DNA of 64,000 nt from Haliclystus octoradiatus (GCA_916610825.1 OU744447.1:36263024-36327023), one strand, 5' to 3'; counted from the stretch's first letter, positions 42,901 to 48,131 are shown. Numbers and translations are program-made. Notes: generated by a model not told the origin, from the letters alone.

Positions 42901-45816
42901 TGAACAATTCATGAAAATTGGGGCCGTTTAACGTTCATGAACTGTTTATGAACTCCTGGACTGTTTTTCGCAGGGATCATTCACAAATGATAGGGTCTTT
43001 GTGTTTTACTCAGTTCTTTGTCCTACTGCTTCAAAAACCTGAAGCAAAGGTTTCTGATGGATGCATGGTGAATCTATGGTTATTAGTGAATAAATTCATC
43101 ACCTCTGTTCGTCCATTAATTGTCATGGTTACAAAGCGTATACAGTCAAACTCGATTAATATCCCCTCTTTTAATATCCCACCTTGCTTGATATCCCCAC
43201 ATAAAACTGATTTCTATTTTCCATCCTCAATACAAACTCTTATCGCTCAATATCCCACCTCGTTTAATGTCCCATTTTTATCTGTACCTGCAGGGGGATA
43301 ATAAGTAAGTTTGACTGTAATAGAATTAACTGCATGTAGATAGATAGATATTTATTGTTATGAAAAAATCAGCGGGAATTGGATAGACAATTCAAACACG
43401 CTCTGCTTTTTATATGACATATGACATAGATGTATGTTTTTCAAATGATAATTGTTTTCACTACCTGTATAAGTCTAATTGTTATTACGATGCCAGCCTT
43501 TGTTCATTGAGTAAATGACCACTACTAGCCATAAACATTAATAATAATAATGATAATAATACAGTGAAACCTGTATATAACAGCCAGCTACTAGAGGTAG
43601 ATAAATTGACCATTATAGACAGGTGGCCTTTATATACAGGTTTGATTCAATAGAAAATACTATTTTAGACATTGGAAGAGTGACCAGTATAGACAGGTGG
43701 CCGTGTTATAGAGGTGACCGTTGTAACAGGTTTGACTGTATGTACATTTATATAGCGCTTATATCAAAAAGCTCTAAGCGCTTTACAAATTGAAGAAACT
43801 GAGAAAGTAAAACAGTATGTTAGACATTTAATTAATAAAAAATTTAATTAAAAAATGAAAAGTAAAATAAACTATTCATTTATACAATATATTGTCAGTA
43901 GTATTAATAAATCAAACGCTTTCTGAAATAAGTAAGTTTTCAACATGCGTTTGAAAATTGGTATTGAAATGCAATTTTTCAAATCCTCTGGCATTTTATT
44001 CCATAATAACGGCGCTGCCACAGAAACAATTACTTGCTTACTTTCATATGTACTTCTTCTTTACAAATAAAGATTGTAAATTGTGAAAGAGACCAGAAAC
44101 TGTGAAATGTAGTGGTAGCACGTTGGCCTATGGAAACTTTAAAAGGAGGGGAAGAAATATGGATGCTAGACACAGATCACAGACAACAATAGAATCTTTT
44201 GAGAGTCAAAATTGTGCAAAATCACGAATAAACATGGATATACATAATCATGTTAACGAATCACTGTAAACCCATAAACAATGAATCATTGATCAAAAAA
44301 TACCCTTTCCTCCTCGTTAAATATAAAGTGTCATATCAACACTACAAATTTTGAAAATCTGAAAACCTACTACAAACATACATCAAACTTAGTGATTAGG
44401 TAACTGAATTGGGCACTTTTCAGTAGCTTTCAAATTTTAAGATGTGTTTCAGTAGTTTTTCTGTAGAAGAAGAAAGATTTTAGATTAAAATGTCTGGTGA
44501 ATTTCAATATGTTTTCAATAGGGTTTCAGTAGCTATTCAGTATACCGGAAAACCAAGATTCATATTGTTATGTAAATTTGTATTGGATCTTTCATTGTTT
44601 AAGCCTGCCAGTCTGTCAAGATTTAAAATCCTCCATGGTCCAGAATATCATAAAAAATTTTGAATTACATGCCTTTTTTATCTCCTGTAAAACTTATTGT
44701 ACAACTCGAGAGATTTTCGAATGCTGTTCTAGTGATTTGATTGGCTAACTCCTGTGTTTGGATCCGCTAGCCAAAACAACTTAGACATCATGAGAGAAAA
44801 AAGTTAAATCACCCAAAATTTCTAAATAATTGCAAATAAAGAAATGCATTGTTAACATCGTTGATGATATATATTTCAGAGTACAGTATTATAATTCAAG
44901 GCATTCTTCTTCTTTGCGTCATTTGTTTGGTTATGGTGGCTATTCCGAGACAAAAATGCCCTACAAAACAGGCAACAGCTTGCGACACAGCAGATCTGAG
45001 AAACGAGTCAGATAAAATTCAGAGCGTTTGAAATGTTTGAAAGTAGAACTCTGGATCTGTGATTCGTAGAAAGGCAAAATATGACGAAGACGTGAAGATT
45101 TATAGGAGAAAATTTATCTAATCAGTCAAATCTTTTATGTTAAATTTGTTTAAAAATAGTAAAAATATGTTTTATTTCGCAAAAGCATTACTGCATGGCA
45201 GCCTTGTTTGAGTTCTCTGATACCAAAACTTGGGATGTACGGGCTCTTGTTTTTCTGATGCTTTCTCGTGTCTTCCAACATCCCGCGTGTTGGTATCAGA
45301 GAACTCAAACACAGCTGCCGTGCAGTAACCCTTTAAAACAATTCATTGAGTTGATGGACGTGTACACATTCAAAGGAATAGTTCAAAAATAATTCATGGA
45401 GATTTCATGAACACTTATTTACAAATCCATGAACATAAAAATTTCATAAGAATTCATGAACACATTTTTCATAAACGTTTGTTTTCATGAACAATTCCTG
45501 GAAAGCTTTTATTAGAATTTGTGTCATTTTTCAAGGGAATTAATGACAATTGTCCCGTGGTTTCAGGCATACCATGGAGTACGATTGTTGCATTATCATC
45601 TAGAGAGTATCATTTTAATTAATTTATATTTTCTTGTTTTTATTTTAGCATGCTGTGTTTCTGCTTACTGGATTAATTGAATGGGCTATACCAGATATAC
45701 CAGAATTTTTATATAATGAGATGAAACGTGAGAATTATCTTGCCAGACAAGCCTTAGAATCAGAAGAAAATACCGGAGAACAAGTTGATAATGTTGATTA
45801 TCACGATCAATTGTAA
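6497..45816 (+). CDS. ANO7: Anoctamin (TMEM16 family), ANO7-like; complete 27-exon gene
   Basis: TMEM16 membrane protein: a calcium-activated lipid scramblase or ion channel in this family. Exons: 6497-6925, 12578-12626, 14705-14832, 15899-15997, 16686-16828, 17330-17387, 17598-17652, 18546-18601, 19368-19424, 20911-20975, 21075-21118, 21965-22055, 25692-25794, 27177-27237, 32166-32248, 32685-32747, 33343-33417, 34529-34690, 35376-35412, 36099-36210, 36728-36779, 38088-38185, 39147-39280, 39790-39995, 41375-41580, 42374-42506, 45649-45816. They sum to 2967 nt (988 residues) with every phase consistent. Residues 1-143 are Pro-rich with a basic RRRKRKK (126-132). The dimerisation/cytosolic domain follows; the first membrane segment is near 388-417 ([17 protein letters not shown]). 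Putative Ca2+ ligands match TMEM16A Glu702/Glu705/Glu734/Asp738: E747 and E750 (EYLEM), E779 and D783 (IEIRVDA). Segments such as [29 protein letters not shown] and [10 protein letters not shown] resemble vertebrate ANO7. The ATG at 6497 has context AAAATGG. ANO5/ANO4 affinity is the alternative. Confidence 0.9.
6926..7839 (+). other. Start of ANO7 intron 1, nothing recognised
   Basis: Just over 900 bp of AT-rich intron. I see no recognisable repeat or exon. A sequence fitting the X-box consensus occurs at 7310-7323 but has no obvious gene to serve. Confidence 0.6.
7840..8008. repeat. Dispersed repeat shared with 12737-12925
   Basis: Both regions share an ordered set of short blocks: AAGTTGT..TTACTG, GAACATAGGGCCCAATGCTA (second copy AAACATGGGGCTCGATACTA), AAATCAGACA and TTGTCTGATTT. 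They look like two diverged copies of one old element with internal inverted AATCAGACAAT segments. Confidence 0.45.
8030..8397. mobile_element. Inverted-repeat element, ~370 bp
   Basis: The left end reads ATGCACGCCAAAAATG then AATCGAGTAGACCATG; the right end is the inverted equivalent, CATGGTCTACTCGATT then TTTTTTGGTGTCATGTGCAC. The arms are about 40 bp, imperfect. Open frames inside are not coding. Confidence 0.55.
8945..9376. mobile_element. Foldback/MITE-like element with ~80-bp inverted arms
   Basis: The left arm starts CCGGTGTAAGTCCGTAGGGT and continues to AATGATTCAACCA; the right arm is its near-exact inverted copy, ending ACTTACACCCGG. The centre is AT-rich and non-coding. The target duplication could not be fixed. 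Confidence 0.65.
9420..9905. mobile_element. PIF/Harbinger-like non-autonomous element with TTA duplication
   Basis: The ends are AGCCCCGGCCAAATGACTTT and the complement of GTCATTTGGCCAGGGCT, flanked by TTA at 9417-9419 and 9906-9908. The body carries further direct and inverted copies of the terminal motif (GCCAAATGACTTTTTATTTC), so it looks like overlapping or tandemly duplicated ends. A 105-bp relative with the same TTA flanks is at 47597-47701. Confidence 0.65.
10039..10219 (+). mobile_element. MITE family A, full-length copy (181 bp)
   Basis: Begins TACAGTGAAACCTGTATATA and ends GGTTTGACTGTA; the ends are inverted repeats that include the TA target duplication, as in Tc1/mariner/pogo derivatives. 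The body alternates near-repeats of GACAGGTGGCC. It is the reference copy for about twelve others in this window. Confidence 0.8.
10495..10985 (-). pseudogene. LINE reverse-transcriptase C-terminal remnant
   Basis: The minus-strand frame reads [20 protein letters not shown], then [28 protein letters not shown], and ends RKRDGTFL before a stop. The order 'LLY-ETW ... RLD-AY ... MLR-ALGVHW ... GHIERS' is the conserved post-RT region of endonuclease-encoding non-LTR retrotransposons. No RT core or endonuclease remains, so the copy is 5'-truncated and dead. A shorter relic of the same 3' end lies at 40843-40960. Confidence 0.7.
11084..11288 (-). mobile_element. tRNA-derived SINE, family V, near full-length copy
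   Basis: About 90% like the copy at 1409-1612 by eye, with the same tRNA-like head (GCGGCCTTGGTGTAGTGG, B box GGTTCAATCCC) and the CAGGAAGGGCATCCGGC core. It sits just beyond the LINE remnant in ANO7 intron 1. Confidence 0.75.
11324..11600. mobile_element. GC-rich inverted-repeat element
   Basis: A ~275-bp island much richer in G/C than its surroundings. The left end AGCCCGTTACACGGGGGAAG and the right end CCCCTTCCCCTGGGCTT are imperfect inverted copies, and GTGCCATTTTTAA / AAAATGGCACAC form an inner pair. Superfamily unknown. Confidence 0.45.
12341..12376 (+). CDS. ANO7: Possible alternative first coding exon of ANO7 (12 codons)
   Basis: ATG GTT ACC ATG begins a 12-codon frame, [12 protein letters not shown], which stops in phase 0 at a GTAGGT donor. 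The next exon, 12578-12626 ([15 protein letters not shown]), begins in phase 0, so a transcript starting here would make an anoctamin lacking the 143-residue N terminus. Evidence is phase and donor fit only; it may be chance. Confidence 0.4.
12737..12925. repeat. Second copy of the 7840-8008 dispersed repeat
   Basis: Shares GTTTTACTGGTTAAACATG, AGAAATCAGACATTC and CTGTCTGATTTA in the same order as 7840-8008. It is diverged and non-coding, in ANO7 intron 2. Confidence 0.4.
13849..14064 (+). repeat. Local tandem duplication of ~122 bp
   Basis: The segment beginning AGCTTATAGTTCAGTATTTA at 13849 recurs at 13972, both running on through CAACCATAACTATCTTTTG and AACTCTTTCTTCTTTA. The copies differ by a few substitutions and are separated by an AT-only stretch (TATATAATATAATATATAAT). 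Confidence 0.7.
14480..14670 (-). mobile_element. MITE family B copy (TACAGTCAAACT ends)
   Basis: Left end TACAGTCAAACTTGCTTAAT, right end GAGTTTGATTGTA, with repeated GGGATATTAAGCAAG blocks inside. It shares its terminal TACAGT with family A but has a different body. It sits directly upstream of ANO7 exon 3. Other copies: 20081-20253, 37651-37837, 43141-43319. Confidence 0.7.
15164..15268. mobile_element. MITE family A, foldback form (105 bp)
   Basis: Both halves derive from the 5' end of family A: TACAGTGAAATCTGTATATA on the left and, inverted, CTGTTATATACAGGTTTCAC plus TGTA on the right. The arms are about 45 bp, so the whole unit could form one hairpin. A similar foldback lies at 53246-53331. 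Confidence 0.75.
15451..15657 (-). mobile_element. TTAA-bounded 207-bp element (family E), copy 2
   Basis: TTAAAGGGGCAAAATTGACC at the left and GGTCATTTTTGCTCCTTTAA at the right. Same length and orientation as the copy at 3536-3742. Confidence 0.75.
15694..15750 (+). mobile_element. MITE family A, 3' half
   Basis: Reads GACAGGTGACCGCTGTATAG then GGTTTGACTGTA; the 5' half is missing. It lies a few dozen bases after the family E copy. Confidence 0.55.
16279..16449 (+). mobile_element. MITE family A, copy lacking its first ~12 bp
   Basis: Starts at TGTATATAACAGCCAGCTAC and ends GGTTTGACTGTA; the body is otherwise intact. Confidence 0.7.
17113..17293 (+). mobile_element. MITE family A, full-length copy
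   Basis: TACAATGAAACCTGTATATA to GGTTTGACTGTA, 181 bp. It lies in ANO7 intron 5, 36 bp upstream of exon 6. Confidence 0.75.
17782..17962 (+). mobile_element. MITE family A, full-length copy
   Basis: TACAGTGAAACCTGTATATA to GATTTGACTGTA, 181 bp, in ANO7 intron 7. Confidence 0.75.
18299..18350 (-). repeat. tRNA-like 3' half (possible SINE relic)
   Basis: On the minus strand GGGAAGCCGCGATTCGATTC then CTCGTCGG resembles a tRNA T-arm with B-box core GATTCGATTCC. No acceptor stem or A box is visible nearby, so this is a fragment and not a tRNA gene. Confidence 0.3.
18622..19142 (+). mobile_element. MITE family A copy interrupted by a hAT-like element
   Basis: Diverged family A sequence runs from ACATGTATAAAACAACCAGC to GACCACTACAGAC, is broken by the element at 18825-19089, and resumes to GATTTGACTGTG. 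The order of insertion is therefore clear: family A first, then the hAT-like element. Confidence 0.65.
18825..19089. mobile_element. hAT-like non-autonomous element nested in a family A MITE
   Basis: The 265-bp element has ends CAGAGACATCTATTTATAAG and the complement of AAAATAGATGGCTCTG (about 27-bp imperfect inverted repeats). Flanking 8-mers are CTACAGAC and CTGCACAC, a target duplication with two changes. Open frames across it are not coding. Confidence 0.65.
19819..19881 (-). repeat. tRNA-Gly-like pseudogene or SINE relic
   Basis: The minus strand reads GGCTGGTAGTTCAGTGGCAG then AATGCCCGCAG, close to the 5' half and A box of eukaryotic tRNA-Gly. The B box is damaged (GGTACCATTCC) and the acceptor stem does not close, so it is unlikely to be functional. 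Confidence 0.4.
20081..20253 (+). mobile_element. MITE family B copy
   Basis: Left end TACAGTCGAACTCGGTTTAC, inner TTAATATCCCCACATAAAA, decayed right end. In ANO7 intron 9. Confidence 0.6.
20397..20771 (-). mobile_element. tRNA-derived SINE family D, full-length, with perfect 10-bp target duplication
   Basis: Minus strand: the head GGATTAGCTCAGATGGCAGA has A box TAGCTCAGATGG and B box GGTTCAAATCC; a ~300-bp body follows and a T-rich/AT tail. The flanks are GGCTGGATAA at 20387-20396 and again at 20772-20781. Near the 3' end the family carries an inverted pair around CCTCTATTTCTAGAGG-type sequence. Other full copies: 37067-37446 (minus) and 38490-38855 (plus). Confidence 0.85.
22138..25262 (+). 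repeat. Tandem array: 19 copies of a 165/166-bp monomer
   Basis: The monomer contains CCTAAATATGGATGTATTCA, CAAACTTTTCATGGGGTTTA, CCAAGGGGTTTTCAGAACAC and TGTGATGATGATATTTTTTT. Its CTAAAT anchor recurs at 22151, 22316, 22482, 22648, 22813, 22978, 23144, 23310, 23475, 23640 and then about every 165 bp to 25126. Copies are more than 95% alike by eye. Since 165 is 55 codons, stop-free frames run across many copies (up to 600 codons, 23154-24956), broken only where a T-run gains one base; these frames are not genes. The array fills most of ANO7 intron 12. Both ends carry the same flank, ACAATGATAAAAGTGTGA (22102 and 25421). Confidence 0.95.
25509..25635 (+). mobile_element. MITE family A, rearranged partial copy
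   Basis: Two direct near-copies of GACATTAAAAATTGTGACCA, each followed by GACAGGT-type family A sequence. Ends are missing. Confidence 0.5.
26345..26720. repeat. Dispersed repeat rich in AATCCGATCCGAATC-like words
   Basis: Contains AAATCCAATCCGATTAAATG, GATCGAATC, TTGGATTGGATCGGACC and GAATCGGATTCGGATTAATT. Similar wording occurs at 380-560, 31945-32015 and 35615-35695. It looks like an old dispersed element; boundaries and class are unknown. Confidence 0.4.
26742..27018 (+). mobile_element. MITE family A copy interrupted by a family C element
   Basis: TACAGTGAAACTTGTATATA at the left and GACAGGTGGTCGTTGTATAG at the right, split by 26840-26969. Confidence 0.6.
26840..26969. mobile_element. 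hAT-like family C, truncated copy nested in family A
   Basis: Begins CAGGGTCCAACTAATG, then GAAATTCAGAAGAAAATTGA and TTGCAATGCCTTTAGG, matching the element at 51958-52132. The right terminus is lost. Confidence 0.5.
27384..27590 (+). mobile_element. TTAA-bounded 207-bp element (family E), copy 3, opposite orientation
   Basis: TTAAAGGAGCAAAAATGACC at the left and GGTCAATTTTGCCCCTTTAA at the right. Same length as copies 1 and 2, inverted relative to them. In ANO7 intron 14. Confidence 0.75.
27727..27932 (+). mobile_element. MITE family A, abutting the LINE tail
   Basis: TACAGTAAAATCTGTATATA to GGTTTGACTGCA. The next bases (TGTAATAATAA) begin the microsatellite tail of the LINE. It contains a short internal duplication around AAATATTATTTTA. 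Confidence 0.65.
27935..31900 (-). mobile_element. CR1/L2-type LINE, apparently near full length
   Basis: Minus orientation, antisense to ANO7 in its intron 14. The 3' end (27935-27970) is an ATT microsatellite next to a short conserved hairpin region (TATAGCGCC ... GGCGCTTTACAG), as in CR1/L2-like elements, rather than a poly(A) tail. The single large reading frame is listed separately. The 5' boundary is uncertain, perhaps in the GC-rich stretch near 31855-31900. No target duplication could be fixed. Confidence 0.7.
28139..31402 (-). CDS. LINE ORF2-type protein: AP endonuclease plus reverse transcriptase, uninterrupted
   Basis: 1087 codons without a stop. The N terminus is basic ([13 protein letters not shown], 45-57). 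The apurinic-type endonuclease begins near 136: LNARSVNNK (138-146), TETWL (165-169), YRPP (244-247), GDFN (281-284) and SDH (344-346). The reverse transcriptase spans roughly 640-870: [19 protein letters not shown] (712-723), [10 protein letters not shown] (770-779) and the catalytic FYADD (802-806). The tail has [20 protein letters not shown], frequent in CR1/L2-like elements of invertebrates and fish. All key catalytic motifs are present, so it may be recent or still competent. No ORF1 (RNA-binding chaperone) was recognised upstream. Confidence 0.9.
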   Translation of the reverse strand: MPIVPFIETVHSMIAYTRDELFEIRISACSDLFNTLTTHFTFNSRRKRKRGKRGGKKFRISNFLKYARNCGSDGNNNNKINQSVLSTQEQHKSSSSYHIPFGKNIHDNLTVISPSLTRPTDIDSNNRSTIKPAQFCMLNARSVNNKSLSIKDFVVDNNIDALALTETWLNGSNADQIIINNICPSGYSMLHTPRETSKGGGIALLFKKQLKLKNSSLNLLCCSFEYADYVIRNASKSLNLVVIYRPPPSQMNQLTISLFLQEFSSFLEHLITSSNQLIIVGDFNFHLDDPCDINAIRFQGVLEAFGLVQHVNKSTHKSGHILDLIITRSSDTVNNINVIDPQLSDHSAVFFETSCLDKPVYERKEITYRKIKSIDKTLLVDDIKNSPLLLQLDRHGDVSSLAECYERTLHSLLDRYAPVKRRTITIRPKAPWYSETIKVEKSKRRRLERRWRKSRLVIDRTMYVDQCNIVNKVIHESRMTFYTDIIDEHKNNQRVLFSTISKMLNLKSDKKLPHYTSAVNLAEQFVDFFDNKISIIRNNFSLEASTCTANEEPRFHAKLDTFLPATPEELLSLLTTMCAKSSILDPIPGALMKTCLPVLLPVISKIINLSFDNEIVPENLKEAVLDPLIKNNSLDKDVFKNFRPISNLKFISKAIEKVVSVRLNQHLDDEKSHETFQSAYKKGHSTETALARIHNDLLCAIDDNKCIILVLLDLSAAFDTVDHNILINRLEKHFGISGKALSWITSYLSNRTQFVKIENEVSSSRKLSCGVPQGSVLGPLLYSMYTSPLADIIKSHGMSFHFYADDTQIYLTFNPKAENEPIISKSRIEACLNDVDSWMTSNKLLLNGSKTEFLLFHARHRPLPPLSSISIGDSDITNSTSAKNIGVWFDDILSMDKQVKAICKTAFYHLRNIAKIRKYISFKHCEILIHSFISSRIDHCNILLSGITKENLHKIQCVQNSAARVLTFTRKYDHITPILQDLHWLPVKQRIKFKILIITYKAWYGMAPSYLTELLLPHIPIRSLRSKDKMLLVQPKCHLKTYGCRSFSNVAPLLWNGLPFEIRCCTSLEQFKSEVKTHLFKEYFNLN
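33172..33259 (-). mobile_element. SINE family V, degraded head
   Basis: The minus strand retains TAGTGGTTAGGGCTTTGG and the B-box region GTTCAATCCCTG but little else. Confidence 0.45.
33518..33810 (+). repeat. Imperfect (TTG)n microsatellite, ~290 bp
   Basis: Runs of TTG with scattered GCT, GGT and GAT variants. Read as codons it gives Leu- or Val-only peptides in two frames; these are artefacts. In ANO7 intron 17. Confidence 0.95.
34141..34297. mobile_element. GTTCATGAAC-palindrome element (family F), complete copy
   Basis: Perfect outer ends CCCCTGCGAAAAA and TTTTTCGCAGGGG enclose repeated GTTCATGAAC / CTTCATGAAC palindromes and the conserved block ATTTAACGTTCATGAACTG. Relatives: 42620-42979, 47948-48131, 50065-50215, 50460-51013, 52770-52895, 55196-55528, 61643-61833 and several fragments. 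Confidence 0.7.
34755..34905 (-). mobile_element. SINE family D, head fragment
   Basis: Minus strand GTTAGCTCAGATGACAGAGC and B box GGTTCAAGTCC, then family D body. Truncated. Confidence 0.6.
36415..36560. repeat. Fragments of families A and F
   Basis: CTGGCTGTTATAGACAGGTT then TCACTGTA is one end of a family A foldback (to 36454). The following TTCATGGAAATTTCAC words are degraded family F-like sequence. Confidence 0.4.
36810..37010. mobile_element. hAT-like family C, decayed copy
   Basis: CAGGGTCCGGCAAAAGGTTC at the left, then CATTTCAACATTTTCTTCTG and AATATCAATTTTCTTTTGAA as in other copies. The right terminus is not recognisable. Confidence 0.5.
37067..37446 (-). mobile_element. tRNA-derived SINE family D, full-length copy
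   Basis: Head on the minus strand: GGGATTAGCTCAGACGGCAG, B box GGTTCAAATCC. The 3' end has CGGTAGGGCGACACGG-type sequence with a small internal duplication (CCGAAGCCCGGGTACCGAAA on the plus strand). In ANO7 intron 21. Confidence 0.75.
37651..37837 (+). mobile_element. MITE family B copy
   Basis: TACAGCCAATTTCGGTTAAT, GATATCCCCACATAAAACTG, right end AAGTTTGATTGCA. Confidence 0.65.
38341..38459 (+). mobile_element. MITE family A, rearranged 3' pieces
   Basis: Two successive family A 3' ends: GCTATAACAGGTTTGACTGT and GGTGACCGGCTGCTATAGTG. The 5' half is missing. Confidence 0.5.
38490..38855 (+). mobile_element. tRNA-derived SINE family D, full-length copy in sense orientation
   Basis: Head GGTTATTAGCTCAGTTGGCA, B box GGTTCAAATCC, and a 3' hairpin of CCACTCCTCTAGAAA with TAGAGGAGTGG. 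In ANO7 intron 22. A short open frame over the head is a shadow. Confidence 0.8.
40449..40627 (+). mobile_element. MITE family A, full-length copy
   Basis: TACAGTGAAACCTGTATATA to GGTTTGACTGTA. In ANO7 intron 24. Confidence 0.75.
40843..40960 (-). repeat. LINE 3'-end relic related to 10495-10985
   Basis: ATAGGAATGTGCCGTTCCTC, AGTCAGACATAGCTGACAAA and ATACAAAACATTA occur in the same order as at 10498-10625. Heavily decayed. Confidence 0.5.
41098..41262 (-). repeat. Single diverged monomer of the 165-bp repeat
   Basis: On the minus strand it reads TTGTGAATATGGATATTTCC, TTTTCAAACTTTTTCATGG and CACAACACTTTCATGGCAT, in the order of the tandem monomer at 22138-25262. It is more diverged than any array copy and lies in a different intron, opposite strand. 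Confidence 0.65.
41823..42005 (+). mobile_element. SINE family V, degraded copy in sense orientation
   Basis: Retains GGTTGGCGCCAGGATTTGCA, CCAACCAACCAACC and CGCCTTGGTGAATAAAT. The tRNA-like head is nearly gone. Confidence 0.45.
42620..42979. mobile_element. GTTCATGAAC-palindrome element (family F), expanded copy
   Basis: Starts CCCCTTGCGAAAAACAGTTC and ends CTGTTTTTCGCAGGG, with internal duplicates of the AGTTCACGGACAGTTCATGA block. Confidence 0.65.
42980..43139 (+). repeat. Repeat shared with 50532-50695
   Basis: Shared blocks in order: ATAGGGTCT, CTTCAAAAACCTGAAGC, GATGCATGGT, TTAGTGAATAAATTCATCAC, CTCTGTTCG, ATTAATTGTCAT. It sits between a family F and a family B element. Confidence 0.6.
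43141..43319 (+). mobile_element. MITE family B, best preserved copy
   Basis: TACAGTCAAACTCGATTAAT, CTTTTAATATCCCACCTTGC, GATATCCCCACATAAAACTG, right end AGTTTGACTGTA. Confidence 0.75.
43560..43740 (+). mobile_element. MITE family A, full-length, inserted in a LINE tail
   Basis: TACAGTGAAACCTGTATATA to GGTTTGACTGTA, 181 bp. The left neighbour is a TAATAATAATGATAATAA run and the right neighbour is LINE 3'-end sequence (43741). Confidence 0.75.
43741..44130 (-). pseudogene. 5'-truncated CR1/L2-type LINE 3' end
   Basis: Contains TTTATATAGCGC ... AAGCGCTTTACAAATTGA, the same kind of 3' hairpin as the intact LINE (27935-28010). Further in, the minus strand carries remnants of the C-terminal reading frame, frameshifted. 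Dead fragment in ANO7 intron 26. Confidence 0.6.
45188..45328. mobile_element. Foldback MITE, 141 bp
   Basis: The left arm TTACTGCATGGCAGCCTTGT and on to GATACCAA is repeated inverted at the right, ending GCTGCCGTGCAGTAA; arms about 40 bp. The open frame over it is not coding. Confidence 0.7.
45380..45525. repeat. Degraded family F sequence
   Basis: Repeated TTCATGAACA / TTCATGGA words without the CCCTGCG ends. It lies just upstream of the last ANO7 exon. Confidence 0.35.
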
Positions 45817-46006
45817 ATCAAGATCATTGACATCTGATATGGATTATTACAATGAATTGATTTCAAAGATTCTCAAATATTAAAGATATTTTCAATGCTG
45901 TGTTTCAACAACTACAGAAGCTTTACATTATTATAGGTGGACTAGTGAACTGAAACTATGGCAATTTAAAACAGAACCCCAGCGAATCAGTCCGTAATAT
46001 TTTGAA

Positions 46007-46012
46007 AATAAA
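46007..46012 (+). terminator. Candidate ANO7 polyadenylation signal
   Basis: AATAAA 191 nt after the ANO7 stop codon; a second AATAAA is at 46074. Confidence 0.4.
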
Positions 46013-46549
46013 TCCTTCAATTTCACATACTATGTGATTAGCTATTTTCAAATGAGTTTTGCGGCTCTCTGCAAATAAATTTGCTTTGAAAAACATTTCT
46101 AGATAAAGGATAGTGACACAAAATAACAGAGTTAGGTCTGGCTGTTCAAATCTAAGCCTGTTCATTTTTTGTCGCTATCCTTCATCTTAAATATCTCTAG
46201 GGATGTCTTGTGATTTTAACATCGATAAAAGGTTGGTATTAATTGATTGTATTAATTCACACTTCAAAATAATAACTGACATGACTACTTGGAGTTTTGA
46301 TAACTTGTATTAATACTCAGAGTTATCAATTTATGTATATTTTTAGGACATTAGCTTTCCGTTCACTGGAGATATTTTGTAAACAAATCATTAAATATAT
46401 AATTTTATTTATATTCATTTTAATTACATTTGTATGACGGCACTAGCAATCATACGCAAATTTATTATTATATTTATCTGCGAGAAAAACACAGGTTCTG
46501 ATTTAAATTTATTGATTTCAATAATAGATAGGAGGCTTTATAAATCTTA

Positions 46550-47186
46550 GGCTACGTTTACACAAGAGCAAAAACCCGGGTTTCCAAAAGTCTTTCAATA
46601 GTCCACTTTCAAAAAGTTCAGATAGGGTATCAGTTTACACAAGGCTAGATTTATCTATTTTGTGTAAATAAAACGCTGTAACTTCATCATTTCTTATCGG
46701 TTTTTTGTTGAAATTGGATTTTTATAATTCTTCGATTCTGTAGCTTCAGATCGATATGCATTCATATCTTGTTAAATTCCATGTGAATTGACACCGCTTT
46801 TGTAAATAATACATTTTAAATACATGCTATTCAAGATTTTACCTTATATAAACAGATTCATTGGATAGTTTTACTAAACTATATAATTTTATCCTTAAAC
46901 AAGGCCAAGTGGTTGCCAATATTTATAGGCAGTATCGCCGCAAATTGAAAGTGGACTTTTGAAGACCCGTGTTTTCCATAAATCTCTGTTTAGACGACAA
47001 AAAGACCTGGGTTTTGCCTGTCTGGTTTGAGAAACCCGGGTTTCCTATCCATAATTTCAGAAGTCCTGATAGACTCTCTAAGCGGACTAATTTCCTCTCG
47101 GGTTTCCTGTTTACGTCTAGACGCGAAGGAGATCCAGACTAAAATTCACCCGGGTTTCGTAAATCCACTTGTCGTGTAAACGCAGC
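46550..47186. mobile_element. PIF/Harbinger-like element, 637 bp, TTA duplication
   Basis: Ends GGCTACGTTTACACAAGAGC and the complement of CGTGTAAACGCAGCC, flanked by TTA (46547-46549 and 47187-47189). The sub-terminal AACCCGGGTTT palindrome recurs several times in the arms. No transposase frame. Confidence 0.65.
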
Positions 47187-47212
47187 CTTAATTTATCCCC
47201 AACTTGTAACCC

Positions 47213-47350
47213 CTGCAAAGAATGCATTGAGTTCATGAACTGTACATGAAAACGTATAAACAGTTCATGAACGTTAAATGACCTGATTTTGAGAACTTTT
47301 CATGAACACTTTATAAATTGATTCATTTATCGTTCATGAACTGTTTTCAC
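47213..47350. repeat. Family F fragment
   Basis: CCCTGCAAAG ... GTTCATGAACTGTACATGAA ... GTTCATGAACTGTTTTCACG. One end decayed. Confidence 0.45.
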
Positions 47351-47596
47351 GGAAATGGCTGGAAGCATTTGCCAACTTTTCATTGCGGATAGATTAGAAA
47401 TACTTCAACGATTTTTGAAAACTTATATATTTTTCAAATATTTAAATAATTCAAATTATTAGAAAAATGAAAATTTCAAATATATCGACATCAATAGTTT
47501 TCATCAATGCAGAGCAATCAAGATTTTGAATTGCTCACTTCTCAAAAAATGTTCATCCATTTGCCAAAAATAATTTTCTATTATTCAAGGCACTTA

Positions 47597-47701
47597 AGCC
47601 CCAACTAAATGAATTATTTTGCCAATATGAGTTGGATATCTAAATCTACGACACTTGAAGGAAAATAGATGTTGGCGAAACGGAGTCATTTGGCCAGGGA
47701 T
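47597..47701. mobile_element. Short PIF/Harbinger-like relative of 9420-9905
   Basis: AGCCCCAACTAAATGA to GTCATTTGGCCAGGGAT with TTA flanks (47594-47596, 47702-47704); 105 bp. Confidence 0.55.
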
Positions 47702-47947
47702 TTAGAACAAACAAGTTAAAATCAAATTAACATTCTTTCTTTATTCGTTGTGAACGCATTCCTTAGGCATATTTCTCAGAATGTTTGATTTCACTATACA
47801 TTACCATTGAAAAGCAACTGAAATTTTTCAACACGTCCTAGATGTTACTCTATTGTCCAAAGTTGGATTAACGTGTCTCCATAAAATTGAGAGTCACTGC
47901 CAACTATGGCTCCATAAAATAGGAGATTCTCGGACTGTGAGTAAGGT

Positions 47948-48131
47948 AAGGCTTGCAAAAAACAGTTCAGGAGTTCATGAACGTTAAATGGCTCCAATTT
48001 CCCTGAACAGTTCATGAACCCTTACAGATAGTTCATGAACAATTCAGAAACAGTTGATGAAAATGTGGGGCCATTTAACGTTCATGAATTGTTCATGAGC
48101 TCCTGCACTGTTTTCTCATGGGAAGGCTTGC
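47948..48131. mobile_element. Family F copy flanked by a 9-bp direct repeat
   Basis: AAGGCTTGC occurs at 47948-47956 and at 48123-48131, bracketing AAAAAACAGTTCAGGAGTTC ... CTCCTGCACTGTTTTC. The 9-mer may be a target duplication, though part of it overlaps the expected left terminus. Confidence 0.55.
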
